From Trissonchulus latispiculum (taxonomy: Eukaryota > Nematoda > Enoplea > Enoplida > Ironidae), in assembly GCA_030248195.1 (NCBI GenBank), contig JASAND010013439.1, forward strand, positions 1 to 64,000: DNA of 64,000 nucleotides. The letters are read 5' to 3'. Position 1 is the first letter of the stretch, and every line of letters begins with the position of its first letter. A model generated the notes under the pieces. The model saw only the letters and a program-made list of their open reading frames with translations. It was not told the DNA's origin and searched no databases. Of this stretch, positions 13,604 through 25,600 are shown piece after piece. Both the position numbers and the translations under genes were made by a program.

Positions 13604-16600
13604 GATGTTGATGATCTGGTGGTCGTTGTGGATGTCCTTAAAAAACGGCCTGGTTAATCAACCAGACCACTTTCCCGCAACGGTTGCCGTTCATCTCATC
13701 CCCAAGAAACTTATATAAATTTAGCCCAACATTAAAGTCCCAGCAAAGTGTCGTAGGAAAGCCACGGCAGACAACGGTAATAAAGAAACGAAATTACCCT
13801 TCCCACCTCAAGAAAATTTATCACTCAACAATTTGCTGAAGTAAACACTGAAGTGTTATTGTGTTAAAGTACGTGTTCGATTTGAAGTTTGTATTAATAT
13901 TTTTTGTTGTTTATTGACTGTTTCAGAGTCCAGTTGTGGAGGAAATAAATCTTCGCTATACTTCTTTGACAGAGCGAGCCATGCCGTTTCTGGCCAGAAC
14001 TCTTCGCACTGAGTCCAGTTTGGTTTGTCTTCATTTAGAAAACTGTAGTCTCAGTGGAAAGAAGCTTTTGTTTTTAGGTATATTTACTGTGTACATTTCA
14101 AAGCAACACACTATTTTTATGCGTCTTAAAGAATTGCCGAGTGTTGAATTGGTCAGGAACGCCTTGAAAGATTTGCTACCTAAACATTTTCTCTTCAGTG
14201 GTCAACATTTAGCTGGTTAGATAATATAAATAGTTTTGCTAATTGGTTGGTTAGTGGTAACCTACCTGTATATAATAGTTGACATTTCGTAAACTATCGG
14301 TAGCGGTTGTAACCGGATCTACCTCTTGAAACGATAACAGTTAGAATCTTTTGGCAATGTAGTTTGAGCAGCCCAAGAAGCGTTTTGTCCATGTTGTCAC
14401 AGATTTTTCTGCTGCTGTCTATATACACATTATAGTTTTACGGACATTGCTATTATTTGTGTTATTTTGTAATTGAGTATTATTTCACCGAAGATTTTTC
14501 TAGTTTTGGCCTTATAGAATTTTTACATGAAAATGTCCGACGGAAAATTCTGGGTGAAGATTGACATGTCTGCCAGTGATGGAACCGGGTCACTTAGGCT
14601 TGACCCGGTGACCCATTGACCCGGTTGAGCCCTGACCCGGTGACCCGGTTTTCCAGAAAGTTCCAAAATCTGCAAAAAAATTTTGATTTTGCCTGGGAAG
14701 GCTAAACTTTTGGCTTCCATGTTCCATCACCACCCCGAAAAGAATAACTAAGACGTTATGTTTGCTCTAAGTTTTTAACAATTCATTAGATGGTAGCTGT
14801 AGCTTTTTCTAAATTTATGCAGATTTTAATAGAAAACCAATAATTTATCCGTCTGCGAAATTTTGCAGTTTCTAATATGAGTACTTGTCCAAATACACTG
14901 AGTATTTTTTAAATTTGGTTTTCATTATGTATTGCGTTAAATTAAATTAAATTTTTCACTTACCTTCGACATTTACCTTGGTTGCGAAAATAATCTACAA
15001 ACCATATTTTACTGAATAGAGTTATGCAATAATCATAAAACTTATAAAGCTAAAGCTAAAACGCTAGACAATAGTTTGCCAGAGACAGACAGATTCAAAT
15101 AACATCATGCTGCGAAAATGCTCAAGACTAAAATATAGAAAACAATGCAATTAATATTGGACATTGAACAAAAATTTTAGCTTGGTGAGCCAAAAATTTC
15201 TACAATTTGGGGTAAATTCAGAAACCGGGTCAAGACCGGGTCGAAGCTCTTGACCCGGTGACCCTGTCCGAAAAGTGACCCGAACTGACCCGGTAACCCG
15301 GTTCCATCTCTGATGTCTGCATCTTTTTTTGTTTTCAGTTCAAGCTTTGAAATTGAATACGAGTGTTCGTGAACTGTATCTGGCTGAGAATAGTCTTGGG
15401 CCAAACGATGCTGCTCAACTATACCATCTGATAATTCATAATCGATCCATCCATTTGCTTGATTTGCGCAATAATCAATTACAGGTGGCTATATTGATAA
15501 GAACAGTAGCGTAGGTACAAAAAATTTTCAGGAGGGCGGTTTTGACCAAGGACTTGGGGGGGGGGGTAAACTTTTCTGGTTTTCGCAAACAATTTAATGC
15601 ACACTAACCTCTACTATACATTGACCTGTTAATTTTAAGCTTTTCAATGGTTCACGCTTCAACGCTTTAAATCCGAAAGAGGTATATACGCTAACATTCG
15701 AATCTGGGTCAGTGCCACCCAGAAATTGAGAAAATTTTTATGTTTTGTCATTTGAACGCCATGCAAACATTTAATTCTTTACGCAGTATATATATTTAGA
15801 AAGTTCTATATGAAATTTTGTAGTTTTTAGTCTTTATTTTTTACCACAGAAATTCAGTCAAGACAAGGCGGAAGCATTGTTTGCCGTTTATGTTGATCAC
15901 TGCTTTAAACTGATTTGCACGCGTGCATGAAAAGAACAAAATGGAATGGGCAGAGAGTTAAACGAGTTAAAATTAACTCTTAACCCCTATTCGCGCACTC
16001 AGCGAGTTGATTTTAACTCCCAATTTTAACTCGTTTAACTCTGCTAGTTTTAACCCTGCTAGAGTTAAAAGAGTTAAAAACAGGCAGGGTTAAAATTAAC
16101 TCGCTGAGTGCGCGAACAGGGATTAAAATATTTAACTTTAACCCGTTTAACTCTACTCGTTTAACTCGCGCGCGAAAAGGCCCCGAAAAGCTTTCTGTTT
16201 TTCTAGGGCAAAAAGGACGATGTGTGTGAGCACTAAGAATAACGTAGGTAATAACAACACTGCAAGGCAATTATACAATAGAAAGTCTTTCTAACATGCT
16301 GTAGTATACTAATAACGAAAATTAATATTTGGCTATATAACACTCAACCAGTTAAATTCGCGCAGAAGGCCCGAAAATTTTTTAATAAAATGGAAAAAGT
16401 AATCATTTATTATTATTATTAATAAATTAATTTCGAGCACACTTGGAGCTTCAAAGCATGTTCATTTTATGATAAATTTGAACGGCCGCGATACACGCGG
16501 CAGTAAAATTTTTCTTTTACTCCATTTTTTCCAGGGGGGGAAACCAGTTCGGGAGGGCGGCAAGAAAGCAAGTACCACCTGCTGTCGGGATGGCCGAGTG

Positions 16601-19600
16601 GTCTAAGGCGCTGGTCAGAACTTCCGATCTTGCGGTCGGTGGTTCGATCCCCAGAGGCCACAAAGCTTTCCCGACTCAAGCCAACCCAGCTATCCATCCT
16701 TAACTGGTCGGTAAATGGGTACCACTACGGTGGGAAGGTAACAGGAGTCTGTGTAGAAGGGCCGGCCCCCCTTCCACGGATGCAGTCATAAATTGAGGTG
16801 ACACTCCTGGCTCTACGGCTGAGAATCCGGGGATGAGCACCGGCACCCCATGTCCTGTGGCAGGACGGAGATATCTCCTGGGGTAAACCTTTACCTTTTA
16901 CCTTACCTGCTGTAAATGTTACCTGAGTCCTACTCAGGGTGTATTTTACAGGGGTTTTTCCTACGTAATTGACCTTCTTTCTTTGAAACTACCTTTCCCC
17001 CGAAATCGCCCCTTCCCAGCCTCGAGGGGGTTTTGCTCCCCCCTGGGTCTTTTGCACTAGATGCGGGGGGGGGGCTGCCAATCTCCCCGAAATAAATTTG
17101 CCCCCCGGGAAAAATTGGGCAAAAGAAAAATAAAATTTATATATATAAAAGGCTATATATGAAAAATAAAAAGAAATTTATTATAAACATGAACAAATTG
17201 TACTGTAGTTCTCCAAGTGTGATTGAATTTTTTATATATATATATATAGCCAATGGAATGGAATGAACAACTGCCCCACAGTGCACTCTGGTTTTTTCAT
17301 ATATACATAGATACGTATTATGGTGCTTAAGAATATCTAGAGTATACCGCACTGTAGACCCTCCTTCTTCTTCTTCTTCATCTTCCTGGACCGTCGTGAG
17401 CAGGCTCAATGCGGTTGGACCAACTAGAGTCGGCCCACATCCCGGAGATAGGCAAGGACCGTGGGGGGACCCCTCGAAAGGATGTCAAGCCGGGGCCGGG
17501 ACCCGAAGTGCAGTCGTCTAGCGCCCCTGTGAGCAGGGCAGTGGAGTAATAGGTGAGGTAGGTCTTCTTCCGGAGCTGAGCAGTCAGGGCAGGCGGGGGA
17601 CGGAGAGATACCCATCCTGTACCTCTGCTTGGCCAGCAGGAGGAAGTGACCGTTACATCTCAGCTGTGAGAGAGTCACCCGCTCCTTCCTGCTGAGACCT
17701 TGCTCCAGTTCCAGCGAAACAGGTTTATTCCCGTTGAATGTTCCATTTGTATCATCGGTTTTCCAAAGCCGCATGCATTCTTCACGGATATATCTTTTAA
17801 CGGCGGCTTTGGCGGTGGTGTAGTCCAACTCCACGTTTTCCTGCTCCATTTCAGTTCCCAATTTAGCAGCGGTGTCAGCTGCTTCGTTGCCAGCAACATC
17901 GATGTGACTGGGAGTCCACTGAACCGTGACATGGACCCCAATCTTCTCCAAGTCTGCCAGTAGCTTCCATATACTGATGGCCGTCGGGGTACTCGCGGAT
18001 TGGCAGCCAGCTTTGAGATTGCCGGCGAGAGACAACGAGTCAGTACATACCCTGGCCTCTCTGAAAAGGCTTCCGTCCTCGGTTGCTGCGGCAGCAGCAC
18101 CAGCCACATCAGCAGCAAAATGATCTTTCGCCCAGCTGAGAGCCTCCCTGAAAGCAATTTGTTCCGCTCTGAAGCTGGAGCACAGGGGACCAGCAGGAAC
18201 AGTAATTTGGTGCATTAGCGTACCTCGACTCCCGTCATACACTACTGCACCTGAACCTCCGGCCTGATTGGCATCTTTCACAGCACCATCTGTCCAAATT
18301 AGCAGATCGGCAGGTGGAAGCTTCGCCAAGGCGGCAAGGGTGAGTTGCTTCAGCTGATGCGGCAGTAGATCTTTCTTTCTCGAGCTGTTGAGACCAATGC
18401 CAGTATGTACTGTGACATTGCCAGGTGAGTTCCATGGAGGGATTGACGGAAGACAGAGCGGCTCTCTTCTGTGCCTGGAAAGACCAGCCGCTTCAGAGAC
18501 TTGTCGACCCATAACTCTCCAGGAGTTCTGACTTGGGAGACGTTGATTGACCGACCGCAGGCACGCCTCAGATCTGGGATTGTCTGCCGGCAGTCTGATT
18601 GATTTTTCATATCCAATTCCAACCAGTTCCTTAGCTCGCAGGTGTAGAGGAATTAGATTGGCCTCCAGTCTAACGTATCCGGCAGGAGTCCCCGGAAGGC
18701 ATCCAGTGATTCGCCGGGCTGCCTGGTTCTGTATAGTTTCCAGCTTCTCAGCGCTGGTCTTGGAGACTGAGGGATACCACGCAGACATAGCATATTCCAT
18801 TAGGGACCTTATGTAGGAGATGAACAGAATCCTTAGATCTTCTTTTCCAGGTCCCCATTTGCGGCCAGCCAAGGCACTAAGGATGGCAAGCCTCGGTCGA
18901 GTCCTCTGCTTCAGTTTCAGGCAGTGAGGAGCGAAACAGAGCTTCCAGTCGAAGGTGACTCCCAAGAAAGATGGATTTGGATCATAGGGTATGGGCCTGC
19001 CAAAGAGCAGCAGCGTCGGTCGATAGCTGGACTGTTTATTGTGTGTGGTGAAGATACAGGCTTGGCACTTTTCCACGTTGATTTCTAGGCCCCATTTCGT
19101 TGACCAGTCAGCAATCTGATTGAGTGCAAGTTGTAGCTTCTCTTCTGCTTTCTGGATGTTGGAGTCAGAGGACCAGATGGCGAGATCATCTGCATAGATG
19201 CTTCCTTCAACACCATCCGGTAGGCCCTCCAATATATCGTTTATGAAGACAATGAAGAGGAGAGGCGCAAGCACTGATCCTTGTGGGACGCCTTGATGGA
19301 TTATTTTCCACCTGCTGAATCTTCCACCCAGTTTGACCCGGGCCTTTCGGTCCGAGAGGAAAGCCTTGATCCAACGAATACAGCAGTTAGGGACATTTAG
19401 CTCCAGCAATTTCTGATAGAGGCCGTCTTGAGATATGGTGTCAAAGGCTTTAGAGAAATCGTTCAGGGCCATAGCTGTCCGCTTGGCCGGAGGCTTCTGC
19501 TGAAAGCCATCCGCTACTGACTGAATTATCCTGGCTACCTGATCTTCGCGTGGCTAGCTCATCTCCTACAGTCTGAACGGGTAGATGTGGCAATGATACA

Positions 19601-22600
19601 AGAAACTCAACTGAAGGCAATCTCCAACCCCCCCAAGTTCACTGGTTATTCGGTGGAAATCATGAACAGGAGAACAGGAAGAGCGGATGGACCGGTGAAA
19701 GGAGGTGGTGTGCTCACACTTATCAGAAACGGTCTCAGCTACTCGAGGATGAATGCACCTCTGGTGCATGCTACCGACCAATCGACCGACGCCCTTGCCA
19801 TCAAGATCCATCTTGGTCAGCAGTCTCTCACGCTGGGTAACGTCTATGTGCCACCGATACAGAGACAGAATGAAGAAACCAGAATTCAGCGTTTTGACCC
19901 GCACAGCCTCCCGGCGGGCCCTAACGTAATGATTTTCGGTGACTTCAACGCACATTCACCGGTCTGGGAGCCGAATCGACCAGGCGATGAAGTTGGAGAA
20001 TTGATCGAAGACTGGCTGGTCTCATCGGACATGATGGTTCTCAACAGCGGGGAAGTCACTAGACCACCAGTAACTGCAGCGGAGCGTGGCACATCTCCGG
20101 ATTTGACCATCTGCCACAGCTCCAAGGTGAATTGCCTCTCCTGGAGGCCGCTGCAGAATACGCTGTCAGATCATCTGCCACTACTAATCCAGCTGAAGAA
20201 CCTACCCAAACGAGTGGATGATGCTCCGCTAAGCCGCGCTCCGAGGCCCTGCTACAGAAAAGCGGACTGGAGTGCCTATCAGGCGAAAATAAACAGATGC
20301 CTTCAGAACGCTCCCTGCCCTGCCACAGTCGGAGTCCACAAATCAGTAAAATGGTTCAACAGATGCATCATCTCTGCAGCCAAACGCTCAGTCCCGAAAG
20401 GAAAAGTTAATCAGCCGGTACCCTGGTGGTGCCCGGAGGCAGAACAGGCAATCCGAACATGCAAAGAGAAGCTCCTGGCGGCAAGAAGAGATGAAGATCA
20501 GCGGCCAGCCTGGATTCAGGCCAAAAGAGAAGCTCTGGATCTGATAAACAGGCTGAAGCAGGAATCTTGGCAAAGATTTGCAGACAAACTCAGTGTCAGA
20601 ACAGATCCTAAACAGGTTTGGTCTGTAATTCATTCTATCGATGGCAAGAAAGGAACTCAATCCAGTGCTGCTATTGAAGAGAATGGAAGAGTCATCAGCT
20701 GTAATGGCCAAAAAGCAGAAGCCTTCATGAGGCACTACGCCCGGGTCAGCTACAGGAGGCTGTCCTCTCAGCAAATAAAGAACAGAAACCGAATCCGGAA
20801 TCAGCTAAGAAGGAACTGCCAATGCCAAGATCAGTCCTCTCTGCTATGCCAACGCTTCACAGAAACGGAGCTGGATCTGGCCTTGCGGAAGCTGAAAAAG
20901 GGGAAAGGAATTGGACCAGACGATATCAGCAACGAATTACTCCAGCAACTACCAGCAGCGGGCAAACAGTACCTTCTGAAAATCATCAATATCTCTTGGA
21001 TCTCCCGGCGAAGTACCGACCAGCTGGAGAAGGGCAAACATTGTTCCAATCCTGAAGAAGGGAAAACCAGCGCATCAACTGGCATCCTACAGACCGGTTA
21101 GTCTCACCAGCTGCATGGCTAAACTGGTGGAATCTGTAATCAAGGCCCGACTACAGTATGTGCTCGAATCAGAAGGACGACTGTCACCGCTGCAGGCCGG
21201 CTACCGTCAACTCCGTAGACCCTCCTCTAGGACTGCATCAGTTCGGCCATAAGCCTACTACTCACATCAGCAATGAAAAATACAATACCACATCCACAAT
21301 CATACATTCAGCAGCTTAGCTCAGATGCCCCTCAAACTAATGCAGTCCACAACTCTTTGCATATTGTCTTTTCATAAAAGACTACAAAAAGACTAGCGTA
21401 GGTATCCTGCATATCGCCTACGTAGCCTGCAAATTCTAACTCCTGGGAACTAGACCACAGGTGCCACGAACTTCAGACCATAGATAAATGGTTAAATCAG
21501 GCTGCTGTCAATCACTTCAAGCGGAGACAAACGTATAAATTCATACACAAAAATTATGTATAAGTTGAATCCAAACAAATAGAAGAAAGTAATTCAGGGA
21601 CAATTATTTGTCAAAAATTCGCAGGACCCGACTCCTGTGGAGAGTCCGCAGCATACCCATTCATTCCGTTCTCCCTCCCTGTGTCCATTTACTGAATAAT
21701 CTCGCAATCACAACTAAACACATCCACCTAACAGGGGGCGTCAAAGAAAAAAACAAAAGTGTTGGGTCCAAGAACACTAATTACAAAACAGCATTACATA
21801 TACTTACGCACAACAAATAGAATATTATAAACGAACAGAGGAGTGCATTGAGGAAGGGCTGTTACAGGTGCACATAGGTACGTTTTACACGTATGCCACA
21901 AGGCGCACCTTACATCCATGTTTACCCAAGTTACAAAAGAAAAGTTTTAACCACGTTTAGGTTAGCGAAAATTAGTTTCAATGATTTACCCTCGAACAAA
22001 TGGACCAAATAAGTTTTTGCTTCTGTCCAGACGGATTTTGAAAGTTGAAATAGCAGGTGAAGACAAAGACAAAGACAAAGATTTAATCCAAAAGTAATGG
22101 CAACGGTTTCAACAACATCAATTTACAATTTCAAATGAAAGCACAGATACAGTATATATATGCAATCGAAATTACTAAAATCTATAAACACGCAAAAACT
22201 TAACCAAATTGCATTTGTTGTTATTCAAACCATCTTTAAATTTACTTATATCCTTGCTCAAAACTACTATTTCCGGAAGTGAGTTCCAGGGTCGAATTAC
22301 CCGACAAGCAAAAGAGAATTTGCGTATATCAGTATAAAATTTTGCAGCTTTCAGTTTTAGCAAATGTCCTCTAGTTTCATGAGACGATTCAACAAAGTTA
22401 AATAAATCCGTAGCAGATATTACTGTATACCCAAACATAATTTTATAAACCATTACTAAATCAGCCATTAATCTTCTGAGTTCTAAAGATGGAAGAGTTA
22501 GAAAGTTACACTTATCGCCGTAAGAGAGACCATTTAAATTAGAGAATGAAGAGCAAAACCTTTTCTGAACCCTTTCTATTGTTTCAATGTCCTTTATTAA

Positions 22601-25600
22601 CCATGGATTCCAAATTTCAGAGGCGTATGATAAAATAGGAATTACATAAGCATTATATAATCTCACTTTTAACAAAGTATCGCTTGATACAAAATTATTA
22701 ATCACCAACGACAGTACAGACATAGCTTTGTTTGCAACTTTACTAATGTGCACACCAAATTTAGCATTTTCCGTCACCCAAACTCCTAAGTCAGAATATC
22801 CATCTACTATTTTCAAAATTTCATTGTTGAATGAATATGGAATCTTCTGATTTGTACGTCCCAGATATAAAACTACTGTTTTAGGGATAGAGACTGTAAG
22901 CTGCCATTCTGAAGCCCAAAGTTCTAATTTTCTTAATAATAATTGTAAAGTATCGTGTCGGTGCTTTCCTGAAGCAAATAGCTTAATGTCGTCAGCATAC
23001 GCACTACAATGTACCCTTTCACAAGAATAAAGAAATTCATTTATGAAAACTAGAAACAAAGTTGGACCACACACAGACCCCTGGGGGACTCCACTGACAA
23101 CATTACACCAACCAGAGTATGATTCGTTTAATTTCACCCTTTGTCTCCTACCAGACACAAAGGCTTCAATTAATTTTAAGAATTTACCACCAAAACCATA
23201 TGCCTGAAGTCTAATTTTCAATTTTGGAATAGATAAAGAGTTAAAAGCTTTCTTAAAATCAATGTAAGCAATATCTACAGGCTGTTTAGAATCTACATTA
23301 TTTATCCATTGATGCACAGAGCTCAATAGATTGGTCACCGTAGATCTGCCCTTCAAAAACCCATGTTGACAAGCCGCCAAAACATTATTTACTCTACAGT
23401 GCGTCATTACATGCTTATTAATAAAGTAATCTAAAGGTCTGGCCGCCCCACTAGCTAGAGACACATCTCTATAATTATCAACAGAAGACCTGGAACCTTT
23501 GTTTTTGTAAATTGAAACTATATTAGCATCCCTCCAGCCTTGAGGTACATAACCTAGCCGATAACAAAAATCAGTAAAAGTAAATAGGATATGCTAGTTC
23601 CGCTGCAAAGGTTTTATAAAAAATATAGGGTATGTCTTCAGGCCCACTAACCAAAGTTGGCTTCAACTTAAACAGAACCTCGAAAACATCTATCACATCA
23701 AAAACTATGTTCTCACAAGCAACATCACATACATGCTCAACCCTAGGTAATCTATCATTATCATTTGTATATACAGAACCGAAGAACTCACATAGTGCAT
23801 TACATTTGTCAATATCAGATACAGCAATTCTTCCTCCACTAAGTTGCAGAACAGGGATTTCGCTCTTAACCTTTAACTTTTGGTTAGCATATTTGAAAAA
23901 TTTTCTAGTGTTTGGCGAATGCGCTAGGTTCTGTTCATGTCGACTTAAAAAGTGCTTTAGTTCTCTGTTAAATATATCAGTCAAAGCTAGATACTCTTGT
24001 TTGGCAGTGAAGTCCATGTTTCTAGTCCACGTTTTAAAGGCGCCATTTCTTCTTCTATCTAACCATTTCAAATTATTAGGCCAGTGCAACTTGGAAGTTA
24101 CACATTTAACATAAGGTACATATTCATTAATAACACAATGCATAAATTGCACAAAATTATTCCAAAAATGTTCTATTATATTATTACTTCCATTGAAATC
24201 CTTCCACAAAATAGTTGTCCAATCAGTAGAACAAAGAATCCTACTAATAGCAGCTTTATCCATTGCAAAAAAATTACGAAAATGCTTTTGTTTTTCACGA
24301 GTACGAATTGAAAGTGAAAATTTAAGGGATGCGTGATCAGAAAAACCAAAGGGGCAAGAAACTTCAACAGACAGTAAAAAACTTCGAGGATAGACTAACA
24401 GAAGATCAAGGATATTACATGGATTAAATCGAGTAGGAGAATGGATCACTTGTGTCAAATTTAATTCCGCCATAGAATTTAGAAAATCCTTCTCTTTTTG
24501 ATTGGCACTATAAACTAAATCCCAGTTAATATTTGGCAGGTTAAAATCCCCACACACAACTTTCAACATATTTGGCTTAGTTGAGCGAAATAAAAGTTTC
24601 AAATCTAGTATAGCATTATCAAGAGCTGTGGCATTACCAGGGGGTCTATAAATACAAGCGAACCTCAATTGTATGTCTCTAAAAGAAAAATCAACTACTA
24701 CAATTTCTGATACACATCTATCAGCAACACTAGGATTAGGAATGGAATAGCAAACACCTTTCCGAAACAAAACGCATACCCCACCACCATGCCTGTTACG
24801 ATCACATCTAACGACTTCAAATTCTAAACCGGAGGTCAACACTACATCAGAAATAGAATTATCAATTTTGGTTTCGGTTAGAGCTACAACATCATATTCG
24901 CCAGAACAAAGAAGGGCGAAAAGCTCATTCTTCTTATTTAGTATCCCATTTACATTACAATAGTAACAGTTAAAGTTATTTGGGTCATAAACAAAAGTAC
25001 ATTCGTATTTAAGAACTAATTTATCAAAACACAGATTCAGTTTCCCAAATCCAACAATCGACCACTGGAAGCAGCAGCTCGGATATTTGCAAGATGATCA
25101 GCTCTAGTAGGGGTCGATCCGGATACAATGCTGCTATACATCTGAGATGGAGGTAGCTGGCCACGTTGTCGGGTGTGTTGATTACTCAAGTTCATGCCGG
25201 ACTGTCGAGACGAGGACATACCATAGCTGCTGACCTGCCACCCAGCAGCCGCTGGATTTGGCGGTTGAACGACCAGCCCAGGGCTGAAGATGCTGAAGTA
25301 ATCTTATCTTATATGGGCAGACTAACTACAACTAGCATTCATAGGCGATGCAATCACAGTAACTAAGAGTTTCTAGCTTCACATATTACTTCATTTCTCT
25401 TCTTCTTTTAAACTAGAACTTTAGGTATACACAGGACGCTCAGGTCTACAGAAAGTTCCAGACGTGGGGTCAAAATGTTCTGGACACCGTCGGGGACGGC
25501 GAGCTCTGCCAGGGGACGGCAGATCTGGGATTTGGTTTGGCTGGCCGCCCTGGCCACGAACCAATCCGGGACCATTCTGAGTTGGCCACGTCGAAACCGA

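Larger units (their letters stand above)
17366..21214 (-). mobile_element. RNase-H LINE with twin-primed 5' inversion
   Basis: The 3' half (middle of the reverse transcriptase to tail) lies on the minus strand at 17366-19551. The 5' half (endonuclease to start of the reverse transcriptase) lies on the plus strand at 19556-21214. Read together they make one element whose two halves meet in the same place of the RT: QAGYR at about 21207 and DQVARIIQ at about 19540. The whole is bounded by the 12-bp duplication GTAGACCCTCCT. This is the expected product of twin priming during insertion. The RNase H and terminal CPDC/HC zinc motif suggest the I/R1/LOA group. Confidence 0.9.
22058..25060 (-). mobile_element. 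CR1-like LINE, nearly intact ORF2
   Basis: The minus strand carries endonuclease (about 24970-23571) and reverse transcriptase (23553-22175) in the usual order. On the element's strand the 3' end is a run of CTTTGT hexamers (complement AGACAAAG, 22059-22082). Only one frameshift, near 23572, separates the two halves, so the copy is relatively young. The 5' limit is uncertain; I did not find a target duplication. It lacks RNase H, which with motif style points to the CR1/Jockey side of the LINEs. Confidence 0.85.

Noticed and set aside
13936..14220. PPP1R37 exon 6 ending at the stop at 14220
   Set aside because: The part after 14077 loses similarity to the family, while splicing to 15339 keeps phase and the next leucine-rich repeat.
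16584..16663. Functional tRNA-Leu gene
   Set aside because: The acceptor and anticodon stems do not pair, and it is fused to a SINE body and tail.
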